A stretch of DNA of 64,000 nt from UBA11663 sp049616325 (GCA_049616325.1 JBMZHG010000001.1:156706-220705); one strand, 5' to 3'; numbered from the stretch's first letter, positions 1 through 9,004 are shown. Made by a program: numbers and translations. Notes: a model not told the origin generated them from the sequence alone.

Positions 1-2
1 AC

Positions 3-251
3 GACGTGCCGTTCTTCTCGGCCAACTTCAATTACGGCTACGCTGCGGGCCTTCGGTTGCGCTTTGGGAATCGCAGTTTCGTGACTGCCCGCTACGCACG
101 GATGTTGCACCTCGACGGCGGCAACGAAGTCGAGGTCGCCGCTCCAGACGGAATCGTCATCGACCAAGCCGGGGTGGTTTCCAGCTCTTCCACAGCAAGC
201 GTTGTCTTGCCTCCGTATTCAGTGCGAATCGGTCTGGCCTTCAACCTGTAA
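3..251 (+). CDS. C-terminal fragment of a barrel-like outer-membrane or secreted protein
   Basis: This is the 3' end of a gene that begins before the window; the frame is open from the first bases and stops at 251. The visible 82 or so residues alternate polar and aromatic or hydrophobic residues (FNYGYAAGLRLRFGNRSFVTARYARM), and the last strand reads VRIGLAFNL. That pattern resembles the closing strands of an outer-membrane beta-barrel, but the family cannot be named from this piece. A hairpin at 304-327 follows the stop. A GTG at position 6 is not a credible start. Confidence 0.6.
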   Translation, partial: DVPFFSANFNYGYAAGLRLRFGNRSFVTARYARMLHLDGGNEVEVAAPDGIVIDQAGVVSSSSTASVVLPPYSVRIGLAFNL

Positions 252-303
252 TCCGATTCTGAACGACGGCAAACCCTCCCCGGAAGGTTTCTGACCCCTT
301 CAG

Positions 304-327
304 TGCGCGCCCCTCAGTGGGCGCGCA
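304..327. terminator. 9-bp GC-rich hairpin between convergent genes
   Basis: TGCGCGCCC (304-312) pairs perfectly with GGGCGCGCA (319-327) around a 6-nt loop. On the plus strand it is followed by a weak T-rich stretch (TTGCTTCT). The TGA of the leftward ABC permease (314-316) lies in the loop, so the last codons of that gene form one arm. It probably serves both convergent transcripts. Confidence 0.55.
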
Positions 328-1558
328 TTGCTTCTACAGGCGGCAAGTTGGCTGCTTGACGTGCCGGAGCCACGCCCGCGAGCAACCCTGAGGTAACTGC
401 CACACCAAGTGCCAAGGCCACGCGTTTGGGCGCAATGTGCAGGGTCAACCCCACGTCCACCGCGTTGACAACCCACACCAACCCTTGGATGGCCACCAGC
501 GCAAGCACCGCCCCAAACACACACAAGGTCACCGCCTCGAACAAGAACTGAATGAGGATGAAGGCGTTCTTGGCCCCGATGGCCTTTTGCACGCCGATGA
601 TTTTCGTGCGTTCGCGCACAGAGACGAACATGATGTTCGCAATGCTGAAACAGCCGACAAGGATGGCGAAGATGGCGATGAACCACCCGCCGACAGCAAG
701 GTTGGTGAAGATGCTGTCTAGGATGCTGGTCAGCATCTCCATGCGGTTCACCGAGAAGTCATCTTCGCGGCCCGGACGTACGCGGCGAACCGCTCGGAGC
801 TGTTGAATCAATTCGTCTTCCAAGGCTGCGAGTTCGACGCCGGGATTGGCCTTGATTGCGATTTGACAATTGTCGTCCGCCGCCGTCGCATACACCCGTG
901 GGGCGAACGCCGAAGGGATCAGCATGAACTCATCCAACCCTGTGCTCACGAGGCTCTCCCCTTCCTCCGCCAAGACTCCGATGACGTCAATCTTCACCCC
1001 ACGCACCTTGAGGGTCGAACCCACCGCGTCGTGCTTCCCAAAAAGCTGCATCGCCACCTGGTAGCCCACGATGGCTACCGGACTTCCCGCGGCACTTTCG
1101 GACGGTGTGAAATACCGACCATGTTCAATGTTCAGGCTGATGACGCGGTCGTAATCGTGGGTTCCCGCGCCCACGACAACCCCGGGCATGCGGTTGTTGC
1201 CCGCTTCGGCGTCGAGGAACGTCTTGGATTGGAACATGCCCGCCTCCGCCAAGGTCAATCGCGGCATGAGCAATTCGAGGTCCCGCTCGGTGGGCGGGCG
1301 ACGTTGGACGTACTTCCACCACGGGTAATCCCCTCCGGTGGACCACGGCCACTTGGTGACGAACAGCACGTCGTCGTCGAGCATGTTAAAGGTGTCCCGA
1401 AGTTCCGACTCCAGCGAGTCCACCACCGTGAACACCGCGCTGATGACGAAGATGCCAACCATCACCCCGAGCAAGCTTAAAAGCGTGCGAAGGCGGTTGA
1501 CCAAAATGGCCTGCCACGCGAACGCCAAACTCTCCCGAAACACCCGAAGCCATAGCAT
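314..1558 (-). CDS. ABC transporter permease, MacB/FtsX type
   Basis: This 414-residue inner-membrane protein has the MacB/FtsX permease layout. One transmembrane helix lies near residues 20-45 (RTLLSLLGVMVGIFVISAVFTVVDSL), followed by a large periplasmic domain of about 200 residues. Three helices form the C-terminal FtsX domain; one contains GWFIAIFAILVGCFSIANIMFVSV in pieces, then the typical RERTKIIGVQKAIGA coupling region. Such permeases pair with a separate ATPase for lipoprotein release or efflux, but no ATPase gene is adjacent. The ATG at 1558 sits four bases after a TAGCTTCG box on the minus strand. The substrate cannot be inferred. Confidence 0.9.
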   Translation of the reverse strand: MLWLRVFRESLAFAWQAILVNRLRTLLSLLGVMVGIFVISAVFTVVDSLESELRDTFNMLDDDVLFVTKWPWSTGGDYPWWKYVQRRPPTERDLELLMPRLTLAEAGMFQSKTFLDAEAGNNRMPGVVVGAGTHDYDRVISLNIEHGRYFTPSESAAGSPVAIVGYQVAMQLFGKHDAVGSTLKVRGVKIDVIGVLAEEGESLVSTGLDEFMLIPSAFAPRVYATAADDNCQIAIKANPGVELAALEDELIQQLRAVRRVRPGREDDFSVNRMEMLTSILDSIFTNLAVGGWFIAIFAILVGCFSIANIMFVSVRERTKIIGVQKAIGAKNAFILIQFLFEAVTLCVFGAVLALVAIQGLVWVVNAVDVGLTLHIAPKRVALALGVAVTSGLLAGVAPARQAANLPPVEAMRAH

Positions 1559-1562
1559 GGAA

Positions 1563-1570
1563 CGAAGCTA
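1563..1570 (-). promoter_or_regulatory. -7-like box TAGCTTCG, four bases before the ABC permease ATG
   Basis: It matches the Bacteroidota -7 consensus TAnnTTTG at all but one fixed position, with a 4-nt gap to the ATG at 1558. That implies a leaderless or nearly leaderless transcript. No clear -33 TTG was seen. Confidence 0.45.
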
Positions 1571-1603
1571 CTGCGGCGGGCGGGGATTCCGCATGGGACG
1601 TCG

Positions 1604-1611
1604 TAGATTTG
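1604..1611 (+). promoter_or_regulatory. -7 box TAGATTTG for purH
   Basis: A perfect TAnnTTTG match 29 bases upstream of the purH ATG, so a 5' leader of about 25 nt is expected. It is divergent from the box of the ABC permease. Confidence 0.5.
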
Positions 1612-1640
1612 CGGCTTTCAAACCCACCCCTTTTCGCGAC

Positions 1641-3179
1641 ATGTCCGATTCCCGACGCATCCAATCCGCTCTTATTTCTGTGTTTCACAAAGACGGCCTC
1701 GAGCCCATTGTGGCTGAACTCAAGCGTTTGGGCGTGACGATTTATTCGACCGGCGGAACACAAACCGCCATCGAGGCGATGGGCGCCGATGTGGTGCCCG
1801 TGGAAGCGGTGACCGACTACCCTTCCATCCTTGGAGGGCGTGTGAAGACCCTGCATCCCAAGGTGTTTGGGGGGATTTTGAACCGCCGCGACCACGAAGG
1901 CGACCAAGCCCAAATGGCCGAGTACGACCTCCCCAACATCGACCTCGTGATCGTCGACCTCTACCCCTTTGAAGCGACGGTGGCGAGCGGTGCTTCAGAA
2001 GAGGACATCGTGGAGAAAATTGACATCGGCGGCATTGCTCTCATCCGCGGCGCGGCCAAGAACTTCAACGACGTGGTCATCGTCCCCTCCATGGAGGACT
2101 ACGGGACGCTCGTCGACGTGTTGAATCGCGACGGTGTGACGACGCTGGCCGAACGCAAGGCCTTTGCGGCACGTGGATTCCGGGTGAGCTCGCACTACGA
2201 CACCATGATCCACGCTCACCTCAGCGGGTCGAACTTGGAGGGAGGCAACGTCGACACGTTGAACGTGAGCGTGCCGCAATCTCGTGCCTTGCGCTACGGG
2301 GAGAACCCGCACCAATCCGGCCAGTACTTCGGGGACTTGGACGGCTTGTTGAAGCCGCTCCACGGCAAAGCCCTCTCGTACAACAACCTTCTTGACGTGG
2401 ACGCGGCCGTGCAGCTGATGGAAGAATTCCAACACGACGCACCGACCTTCGCCATCCTCAAGCACAACAACGCGTGCGGCTGCGCGACCCGTCCGACCCT
2501 GGCAGAAGCATATGCGGACGCGTTGGCAGGCGACCCCACGAGCGCCTTTGGCGGCGTGCTCATTGCGAACCGCCCCATCGACCTGGAAACGGCCAACCTC
2601 ATCCACGAGTTGTTCTGCGAGGTGGTCATCGCACCGGGTTTTGAGGAAGACGCGTTTGCCGTGTTGGCTCAGAAAAAGAACCGCATCTTGCTCGAGCGAC
2701 AGCCCGGAGCCCTGCCGGGAGCCACCGTGCGGTCGGCGTTGAACGGGTACTTGGTGCAAGAACGCGACAACACGATGGAAACGCCCGAGGCGTGGACCTG
2801 CACCACCAACGCGGACCGTCCCGAATGCGCTGAGGATTTGTTGTTTGCCTTGAAGCTTGTGAAGCACACCAAATCCAACACTGTGGTCTTTGCCAAGGAC
2901 GGCCAGCTGCTCGCCAGCGGAACAGGCCAAACCAGCCGCGTCGATGCCCTGAAGCAGGCGGTGGAAAAAGCCCAAGGGTTTGGGTTTGACTTGAACGGGT
3001 CGAGCATGGCGAGTGACGCCTTCTTCCCCTTCCCCGATTGCGTGGAATTGGCGGCTGAGGCGGGCGTCACGGCCGTGATTCAGCCGGGCGGATCGATCAA
3101 CGACCAAAAGAGCATCGACGCCTGCAACGAACTTGGGCTCGCGATGTACACCACAGGGGTGCGGCACTTCCGTCACTGA
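1641..3179 (+). CDS. purH: Bifunctional AICAR formyltransferase / IMP cyclohydrolase
   Basis: PurH catalyses the last two steps of de novo IMP synthesis in the cytosol. The 512-residue length is standard. The N-terminal MGS-like cyclohydrolase domain (about residues 1-145) has the STGGT and GGRVKTLHPKV motifs. The C-terminal AICARFT domain carries the catalytic Lys-His pair at K274-H275 (KHNNACG) and ends with the QPGGSINDQ and GVRHFRH signatures. The open frame extends far upstream, but MSDSRRIQSALISV is the conserved N-terminus, and a -7 box at 1604-1611 supports the start at 1641. purH immediately upstream of mreB is a recurrent Bacteroidota arrangement. Confidence 0.97.
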   Translation: MSDSRRIQSALISVFHKDGLEPIVAELKRLGVTIYSTGGTQTAIEAMGADVVPVEAVTDYPSILGGRVKTLHPKVFGGILNRRDHEGDQAQMAEYDLPNIDLVIVDLYPFEATVASGASEEDIVEKIDIGGIALIRGAAKNFNDVVIVPSMEDYGTLVDVLNRDGVTTLAERKAFAARGFRVSSHYDTMIHAHLSGSNLEGGNVDTLNVSVPQSRALRYGENPHQSGQYFGDLDGLLKPLHGKALSYNNLLDVDAAVQLMEEFQHDAPTFAILKHNNACGCATRPTLAEAYADALAGDPTSAFGGVLIANRPIDLETANLIHELFCEVVIAPGFEEDAFAVLAQKKNRILLERQPGALPGATVRSALNGYLVQERDNTMETPEAWTCTTNADRPECAEDLLFALKLVKHTKSNTVVFAKDGQLLASGTGQTSRVDALKQAVEKAQGFGFDLNGSSMASDAFFPFPDCVELAAEAGVTAVIQPGGSINDQKSIDACNELGLAMYTTGVRHFRH

Positions 3180-3305
3180 GCCGCTGCCCACAGGGTTTTT
3201 TCACATCTCGGGGATTCCCCAGCCGCCGGTGAACGGCAAAGTAGAACTTATCAACCATCCGCCCACATTGGCCTGAAATGGCGCGGCATGTCGACACGCC
3301 CCTTC

Positions 3306-3313
3306 TACCTTTA
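3306..3313 (+). promoter_or_regulatory. -7-like box TACCTTTA, four bases before the mreB ATG
   Basis: TACCTTTA lies at 3306-3313 and the mreB ATG at 3318. The rest of the 138-nt purH-mreB gap holds a short GGGG-ATT-CCCC hairpin near 3210 and a T6 run at 3196-3201, possibly a weak purH terminator. The mre operon therefore probably has its own promoter. Confidence 0.5.
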
Positions 3314-3317
3314 GGGT

Positions 3318-4343
3318 ATGGGATTGTTCGATTTCTTCACTCAGGAGATTGCCATGGATTTAGGCACGGCAAACACCATCATCTATTACCAGGACAAGGT
3401 GGTGGTGGATGAGCCGTCCATCGTGGCCAAAGACCGCATGACGGGCAACGTGGTGGCCATTGGTCGACTCGCGCAGCAAATGCACGGGAAAACCCACAAG
3501 AACATCGAAACAATCCGGCCGCTCAAGGACGGAGTGATTGCGGATTTTGAGTCGGCCGAGCAGATGATCAAAGGCATGATCAAACTGATCTCCGGACGCA
3601 AATCGTGGTTCAACCCGTCGCTCCGCATGGTCATTTGCATCCCTTCTGGCATCACAGACGTCGAGAAGCGCGCCGTCAAAGACAGCGCTGAACATGCAGG
3701 CGGCAAAGAAGTCTACCTCATCCACGAACCCATGGCGGCCGCCATCGGCATCGGCATTGACGTGGAGGAACCGATGGGCAACATGATTGTCGACATTGGC
3801 GGCGGAACATCCGAGATTGCGGTGATTGCGCTGGGGGGAATTGTCACGGACACCAACATCCGTGTGGCAGGGGACGAATTCACCCACGACATCGAGGAAT
3901 ACATGCGCCGTCAGCACAACATCCTCATTGGCGAACGAACCGCAGAACAGATCAAGATTGCCGTCGGAGCTGCTTTGCCTGAGCTCGACAATCCGCCCGA
4001 GGATTACGCGGTGCACGGCCGCGACTTGATGACCGGCATCCCCAAAGAAATCGTGGTGTCCTACTCAGAGATTGCAGGCGCCTTGGACAAGAGCATAAGC
4101 AAGATCGAGGAGAGCATTCACAGCGCGCTTGAAAACACGCCTCCCGAGCTTTCAGCCGACATCTTCAAGACGGGCATTTACCTCGCTGGCGGTGGAGCCC
4201 AACTGCGGGGACTCGACAAGCGCATTTCCCAAAAAACGAAGTTGCCCGTGCACGTGGCCGACGACCCGCTGCACGCGGTGGCCAAGGGAACGGCGATCGC
4301 CCTGAAGAACATCGATCGCTTCCCCTTCTTGATGAGAAATTGA
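3318..4343 (+). CDS. mreB: Rod shape-determining protein MreB
   Basis: MreB is the bacterial actin that forms membrane-bound filaments and guides lateral wall synthesis by PBP2 and RodA. This 341-residue protein shows the actin-fold ATP-binding signatures: phosphate-1 loop MDLGTANT (from residue 13) and phosphate-2 loop IVDIGGGTSEIAVI (about 157). The adenosine-binding region LAGGGAQLRG is near the C-terminus. The N-terminal MGLFDFFTQEI is the amphipathic membrane-binding stretch. It heads the mreB-mreC-mreD-mrdA-rodA cluster with 10 bases to mreC. Confidence 0.97.
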   Translation: MGLFDFFTQEIAMDLGTANTIIYYQDKVVVDEPSIVAKDRMTGNVVAIGRLAQQMHGKTHKNIETIRPLKDGVIADFESAEQMIKGMIKLISGRKSWFNPSLRMVICIPSGITDVEKRAVKDSAEHAGGKEVYLIHEPMAAAIGIGIDVEEPMGNMIVDIGGGTSEIAVIALGGIVTDTNIRVAGDEFTHDIEEYMRRQHNILIGERTAEQIKIAVGAALPELDNPPEDYAVHGRDLMTGIPKEIVVSYSEIAGALDKSISKIEESIHSALENTPPELSADIFKTGIYLAGGGAQLRGLDKRISQKTKLPVHVADDPLHAVAKGTAIALKNIDRFPFLMRN

Positions 4344-4353
4344 TTGCCGGGCT

Positions 4354-5151
4354 GTGCGAAACCTCTTTGCCCTTCTCGCACGCACGCACCGTTGGTTGCT
4401 GTTTCTCCTGATTTGGGGTCTGGCCTTGGGGTGGATGAATTCCACCTACAGCCACCAACGAACTGCCCTTTCCAAATGGTCTCTTCGCGCCTCTGGATCG
4501 TGGCTTGACGCAGCGGGAAACGTGCAAGATTGGACCCACCTTGCGGAATCCAACAGGCTGGTCATGCTCGAAAATGCGAGGTTGCGCTCCGAGCTTGAAT
4601 CGGTCAAGGCCCGGTCCACTGAGCCGTGGAAGGCCTCCTGTGCCCGCGTGTTGCGCACGCCGGGTTGGAACGGGTCTCCTTGGATGGTCCTGGATTGCGG
4701 CGGCCGAGAAGGGGCCGTGCCAGGGGCAGGAATCCTGTCTCTGGGGTTTGCCGCAGGGAAAATTGTGGACACGACAGCGCACGAGAGTTTGGTCCTGAGC
4801 CTGGCCCATCCCAAGGCGCAATGGAGCGTTCGGATGGGACAGCGCGGGCAAGCCGGGCGTTTGGTGGCACGCGAAGGAGAGGTGCGCACTGCGCTCTTCA
4901 AAGACATCCCCTGGGCCCAGCTCGTGCTGCCGGGCGACACCGTCATGACCACCGGATTCGACGGCGTTTTCCCGCCAGACATTCCCGTAGGCGTGGTTGA
5001 AGACGTCCTCGGGACGGAGGCAGACGAATTCCAAACTGCGGTCGTCTCCCTTGGCGCCAATTACCCGGCATCGCGGCACGTGGTTTGGCTGAATCAAAGC
5101 CGGCAGTCCCGCATCGACAGTTTGTCCAACTCCACCAACCTCGCCCCATGA
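4354..5151 (+). CDS. mreC: Rod shape-determining protein MreC
   Basis: MreC is a bitopic scaffold that activates PBP2 in the elongasome. The 265-residue product has a short cytoplasmic N-terminus, one transmembrane helix (about residues 14-30, WLLFLLIWGLALGW), a periplasmic coiled coil (about 60-90, LAESNRLVMLENARLRSEL) and a beta-rich C-terminal domain containing LVLPGDTVMTTGFDGVFPPDIPVG. Translation starts at a GTG. The TGA overlaps the mreD ATG (ATGA), so mreC and mreD are translationally coupled. Placement after mreB supports the call. Confidence 0.92.
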   Translation: MRNLFALLARTHRWLLFLLIWGLALGWMNSTYSHQRTALSKWSLRASGSWLDAAGNVQDWTHLAESNRLVMLENARLRSELESVKARSTEPWKASCARVLRTPGWNGSPWMVLDCGGREGAVPGAGILSLGFAAGKIVDTTAHESLVLSLAHPKAQWSVRMGQRGQAGRLVAREGEVRTALFKDIPWAQLVLPGDTVMTTGFDGVFPPDIPVGVVEDVLGTEADEFQTAVVSLGANYPASRHVVWLNQSRQSRIDSLSNSTNLAP

Positions 5152-5693
5152 ACGCGCTTTTGCCATTCCTGTGGATCCTGGGGTGGGCGACGGTCGGCCA
5201 AGTTTTGCTTTTCCGTTACGGCGTGTTTTGGGGAGGGTACGGCCTTCTTGCCATCCACGTTTACGGCCTGTTGAAGATGCCTGTCGGCTGGCCGCCCACC
5301 ACGTACCTGGTGTTGTCCTCCCTCGCCGGGGCGGTCATGGACGTGATCTGCCTGACGGGCGGCATGCACCTGGCAGCTTCGGTGACGCTCGGCATGGCCT
5401 ACCCCGCGCTAACGTCGGCGCTGGAGTCGCGTGAAGGTCTACGCCAAGGACACGTTTTGGATCCTTACCAGGACGGCTGGGGCCGGTATGCCGCGTTTGT
5501 GGCCATGGGCGTGGGGATTTATTGGGGGGTGATGTTTGGGCTTCAAAACGGCTGGAACCTCCTCGGTCGGTCCGTGGCCCAAACCCTCACTTCGGTCGTC
5601 CTCAACGTCGGCGCGTTCCTACTCATTCAGGGCCTGTTGAACCGGCCAAAGCGGGGCGACGCTCGGAACGTAAGCGCGTACCCATGGAGTTGA
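5148..5693 (+). CDS. mreD: Rod shape-determining protein MreD
   Basis: This 181-residue polytopic membrane protein has about five hydrophobic segments and almost no soluble part, as expected of MreD in the MreBCD elongation complex. The start MNALLPFLWILGW overlaps the mreC stop (ATGA). Its last ten bases overlap the start of mrdA in another frame. Sequence conservation in MreD is weak, so the call rests largely on topology, size and position between mreC and mrdA. Confidence 0.88.
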   Translation: MNALLPFLWILGWATVGQVLLFRYGVFWGGYGLLAIHVYGLLKMPVGWPPTTYLVLSSLAGAVMDVICLTGGMHLAASVTLGMAYPALTSALESREGLRQGHVLDPYQDGWGRYAAFVAMGVGIYWGVMFGLQNGWNLLGRSVAQTLTSVVLNVGAFLLIQGLLNRPKRGDARNVSAYPWS

Positions 5694-7549
5694 ATCGAAG
5701 CGAATTGGCAAGCCGTCAGCGCATCGTGGGTGCGATTGTGTTGGGGGTTGGGCTCGTGTTTGTGTTCCGGTTGTTCCAAATGCAGGTCACAACCGACCAG
5801 TACAAGAACCGCGCAGAGCGGCTGACCGAGGAACAGGAAGTGTTGCAGCCGTCTCGCGGATTGTGTTTGGACCGAAACGGGGGACTGCTGGTCAACAATG
5901 TCCCGAGCTACGACTTGATGGTCGTCCCGAGACAGATGGCGGACGTAGACACGTCGGCCCTTTCGCGTTTGTTGGGCTTGGAGCGAGACGAGCTTGAGCT
6001 TCGGCTCGGCAAGGCAAGGCGGTATTCCCGTTACAAGGCGTCTCCCCTGCTTCGGCAACTGAACGCCGAAGAATACGCCGCCCTGTCCCCTGAACTCTGG
6101 CGGTACCCCGGGTTGTCTGTTCGGACCAAACCCGTACGTCAAAACGTGCACGGGGTCGCCAGCCAAATTGTTGGCGAATACCGCGAGGTGGACCGCGAAG
6201 ACATGAACCGCGATGCGAGGTACCGTTTGGGGGACTACAAAGGAAAATCGGGGGTCGAGGGCTTGTTCGAGCTAGATTTGCGTGGCACTCCAGGGGTTCG
6301 CCACCACTTGGTGGATGTTCGGAACAACGTCCGAAACACCCTGACCGAATTGGACTCCCTGCCGGTCTCAGGCGCCGACGTCACCCTGACGTTGGACGCG
6401 GACCTGCAGATTTACGCTGAAGAACTGATGCGTGGAAAACGGGGCGCGGTGGTCGCAATCGAACCTGCGACTGGAGAAATCCTGGCCTTCGTTTCAGCTC
6501 CGTCCTTCGACGGCAACTTGCTGACCGGCACGAGTCGGGGAGCGGCGTACGACAGTTTGGCCAAGCATCCGTGGAAGCCTCTTTACAACCGAGCAGTCCG
6601 CGGAACCTACCGCCCGGGATCCATTTTCAAAATGGTCCAAGGACTGATCGCCATGCAAGAAGGGGTCATTTCTGAGCGCACCCACATTGTCTGCAACCGC
6701 GACATCATTGGCTGCCACGGGGCCCACACGCAAGACGACCTGCGGCGGGCGGTCGTGCACAGTTGCAACCCGTACTTCTACGACGTGATGCGGCGCATGG
6801 TGAGTCGCCATCCCGACCTCGACAAATTCGACAACGCGCGGATCGGGTTAGGGTGGTGGACGGGGCGCATCAAGGACTTTGGGTTGGGCACCGACCTGGG
6901 TGGCCACGTTCCGGGCACGAGGCCCGGTTTGGTGCCCGACACGTCGTACTACGACAACATTTACGGAAGGCGGCACTGGACCTACCGAACCATCTATTCC
7001 ATCAGCATTGGCGAAGGTGAATTGCTCGCCACGCCCTTGCACATGGCCAACCTCGCCGCAATCATGGCCAACCGCGGATGGTACATGGAGCCACACCTTG
7101 TTCGCGACATCGGGGGAAAGGGCAAACCCGCAGAGCTTCAACAGCGACGTGACGTCGGCGTAGATGCTCAGCACTTTGAACCGATTCTCGATGCCATGCA
7201 ATTGGTGATTGAAGACCGGACAGGCACAGGGCGAAAAGCCTACACCCAAGGAATCACCACGTGTGGCAAAACCGGCACCGTGCAAAATCGTGGCAAGGCC
7301 GACCACAGCGTGTTCATGGCCCTCGCCCCTCGAGAAAACCCACGCATCGCCTTGAGCGTGTACGTAGAGAACGCCGGCGCCGGAGGCGATTGGGCCGCTC
7401 CCATTGCCGGCTTGCTCGTCGAGAAGTACGTCCACGGCGAGGTCAAAAGCACCAAACGGGAATCCCGAATCCTAGGGGCCACCTACCCGCTCGATCCCGA
7501 ATTTGCCGAAGCGGAACAACCTGCAGCACAAGAACCTCTGGCGCCATGA
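5684..7549 (+). CDS. mrdA: Penicillin-binding protein 2 (elongasome transpeptidase)
   Basis: PBP2 cross-links peptidoglycan during cell elongation together with RodA. The 621-residue protein has one N-terminal membrane anchor (about residues 12-32), a dimerisation or pedestal domain with QPSRGLCLDRNG, and a transpeptidase domain. The three active-site motifs are S313-IF-K316 (RPGSIFKM), S360-C-N362 and K529-T-G531. The chosen ATG (MELNRSELASR) overlaps the mreD stop by ten bases; the upstream open frame is mreD read in another frame. The TGA overlaps the rodA ATG (ATGA). Confidence 0.95.
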   Translation: MELNRSELASRQRIVGAIVLGVGLVFVFRLFQMQVTTDQYKNRAERLTEEQEVLQPSRGLCLDRNGGLLVNNVPSYDLMVVPRQMADVDTSALSRLLGLERDELELRLGKARRYSRYKASPLLRQLNAEEYAALSPELWRYPGLSVRTKPVRQNVHGVASQIVGEYREVDREDMNRDARYRLGDYKGKSGVEGLFELDLRGTPGVRHHLVDVRNNVRNTLTELDSLPVSGADVTLTLDADLQIYAEELMRGKRGAVVAIEPATGEILAFVSAPSFDGNLLTGTSRGAAYDSLAKHPWKPLYNRAVRGTYRPGSIFKMVQGLIAMQEGVISERTHIVCNRDIIGCHGAHTQDDLRRAVVHSCNPYFYDVMRRMVSRHPDLDKFDNARIGLGWWTGRIKDFGLGTDLGGHVPGTRPGLVPDTSYYDNIYGRRHWTYRTIYSISIGEGELLATPLHMANLAAIMANRGWYMEPHLVRDIGGKGKPAELQQRRDVGVDAQHFEPILDAMQLVIEDRTGTGRKAYTQGITTCGKTGTVQNRGKADHSVFMALAPRENPRIALSVYVENAGAGGDWAAPIAGLLVEKYVHGEVKSTKRESRILGATYPLDPEFAEAEQPAAQEPLAP

Positions 7550-8865
7550 GCTCACGACGCCTCAACCTGACCGCCCGACTCGATTGGGTCACGTTGATTT
7601 CGGTCGTGGCCTTGGTCGTGCTTGGGTGGTTGAACATCGTAAGTGCCACGGCAGAGGCGGAAGTCGTTTGGGACCTCGGTGGGAAGGCCGGAAAGCAACT
7701 CATGTGGATGGGAGTTTGTGCCGTCTTGATGGTGGGCCTCCTCGCCGTTGAAGGGGAATTCTACATCCGCACGTCGGTGCTCCATTATTTGTTGGTGCTT
7801 GTACTGCTGGCGGCAGTCCTTGTGGTCGGGAAAAAGGTGGGCGGAGCCAGGTCGTGGTTTGGCGTGGGAAGTTTTGGCATTCAGCCCAGCGAATTTGCCA
7901 AAACCGCCACCGCCCTCATGGTCGCGTGGTTCCTGAGCAGAGACGGTCGGCCCTGGCGAACGTTGGCGACCCGGCTGCAGTCCGTTGCGTTGATCGCGGT
8001 GCCGGCTGGATTGATTTTGCTGCAGCCCGACGCAGGCACGGTGCTGGTCTTTGGAGGCTTCGTGTTCGTTCTGTACCGAGAGGGACTCAGCGGGAACGTG
8101 CTGCTCCTTGGGGTTTCCGCCCTCGTCCTTGCCGTGTTGACGATTCTGTTAGGCGCCAGCGAAAGCTGGTATCCTTTTGTTGGAACAAGCACGGGCTTTT
8201 GGTGGTTTCTCTTGGCCCTCACGCTGCTGGGAATCGGAGCCCTGCTTTTCGCCCGTGCCGCCACCTTGCCTCGTTACCGGAAGCGCACTTTCGTTTGGGG
8301 TTCCGTTTTGCTGGCAGGCAGCATGGCGTTCACAACGGGATTGCACTTGGGCATGGAAAACATCCTGCAACGGCACCAACGAGAGCGCATTTACGTCCTG
8401 TTTGGAATCGACGTCGACAACCCGGATGCCGACTACAACATTCGCCACGCCAAAGCCGCCATCGGCTCAGGAGGGTGGACGGGTAAGGGCTGGGCGCAGG
8501 GTCCGATGACAGCCTACGGATTTGTTCCGGAACAAGAAACCGATTTCATCTTTTGCACCGTCGGAGAAGAATGGGGGTTTTTGGGGAGCGCCGGAGTCGT
8601 TTTGATGTTCGTGTTCCTCATTCTCCGCGTGCTGCACCTGGCCGAACGACAACGGTCTCAATTCACCCGCATCTACGCCTACGCCGTGGCAAGCATCTTG
8701 TTCATGCACTTCCTGGTCAACGTCGGCATGGTGATCGGCCTCGCTCCGGTCATCGGAATCCCTCTTCCGTTTTTCAGCTACGGAGGTTCTTCACTCATGG
8801 GCTTCACGCTCCTCTTGGGGATTCTGCTGCGTCTGGATGCGGAGCGCTTTTCTGTTCTCCGATAG
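7546..8865 (+). CDS. rodA: Peptidoglycan glycosyltransferase RodA (SEDS family)
   Basis: RodA polymerises lipid II into glycan strands for elongation and works as a pair with PBP2, whose gene overlaps it. The 439-residue product has about ten transmembrane helices. SEDS signatures include GGARSWFGVGSFGIQPSEFAK in the first half, ERIYVLFGIDVDNPDADYNI, PEQETDFIFCTVGEEWGFLG and the C-terminal PLPFFSYGGSSL. A T6 run follows the stop, but I see no clear hairpin with it. The gene closes the cell-shape operon. Confidence 0.95.
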   Translation: MSSRRLNLTARLDWVTLISVVALVVLGWLNIVSATAEAEVVWDLGGKAGKQLMWMGVCAVLMVGLLAVEGEFYIRTSVLHYLLVLVLLAAVLVVGKKVGGARSWFGVGSFGIQPSEFAKTATALMVAWFLSRDGRPWRTLATRLQSVALIAVPAGLILLQPDAGTVLVFGGFVFVLYREGLSGNVLLLGVSALVLAVLTILLGASESWYPFVGTSTGFWWFLLALTLLGIGALLFARAATLPRYRKRTFVWGSVLLAGSMAFTTGLHLGMENILQRHQRERIYVLFGIDVDNPDADYNIRHAKAAIGSGGWTGKGWAQGPMTAYGFVPEQETDFIFCTVGEEWGFLGSAGVVLMFVFLILRVLHLAERQRSQFTRIYAYAVASILFMHFLVNVGMVIGLAPVIGIPLPFFSYGGSSLMGFTLLLGILLRLDAERFSVLR

Positions 8866-8893
8866 TAGTTCGTCGAGCTTTTTTACATCTTCG

Positions 8894-8925
8894 TTTGGAT
8901 TTATCGAATATCAGTCCCATCTTAG
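8894..8925 (+). promoter_or_regulatory. Possible promoter of the cysteine operon leader (TTTG, 20 nt, CATCTTAG)
   Basis: TTTG at 8894-8897 and CATCTTAG at 8918-8925 are 20 nt apart, close to the Bacteroidota -33/-7 geometry. The -7 half is imperfect. The gap from CATCTTAG to the leader ATG at 8930 is four bases, the same spacing seen at many genes in this window. Confidence 0.35.
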
Positions 8926-8929
8926 GGTT

Positions 8930-9004
8930 ATGAATTTGTACGCCACTGCATGTTGCTGCTGCTGCTGTCCTCCGGACAGGGGCCAATTGCGCGTGCGTGG
9001 ATAA
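8930..9004 (+). CDS. Poly-cysteine leader peptide of the cysM operon
   Basis: This 24-residue ORF runs ATG (8930) to TAA (9002-9004). It begins MNLYATA, continues with six consecutive Cys codons (8951-8968, residues 8-13) and PPDRG, and ends RVRG. It is too short for ordinary gene calling. It lies between rodA and a cysteine synthase gene and is followed 26 nt later by a strong intrinsic terminator placed before the cysM start. This is the standard layout of a ribosome-mediated attenuator sensing charged tRNA-Cys. That it is translated is inferred; the layout itself is read directly. Confidence 0.8.
   Translation: MNLYATACCCCCCPPDRGQLRVRG
8965..8983 (+). promoter_or_regulatory. Pause hairpin and possible antiterminator strand in the cys leader
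   Basis: CTGTCC (8965-8970) pairs with GGACAG (8974-8979) around a TCC loop. The hairpin overlaps the last Cys codons, so a ribosome translating them would open it. GGGGC (8979-8983) could instead pair with GCCTC (9035-9039) in the left arm of the terminator, with one G-U pair, as a short antiterminator. Folding energies were not computed. Confidence 0.4.

Noticed and set aside
8866..8929. tRNA or riboswitch in the rodA-cysM gap
   Set aside because: No cloverleaf or known aptamer core could be recognised; the leader ORF and terminator account for the structured part.
8951..8968. TGC trinucleotide run read as a simple microsatellite
   Set aside because: The run is in frame in a short ORF with start and stop, uses both TGT and TGC, encodes the residue made by the downstream operon and is followed by a terminator. 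A leader peptide explains all of this better.
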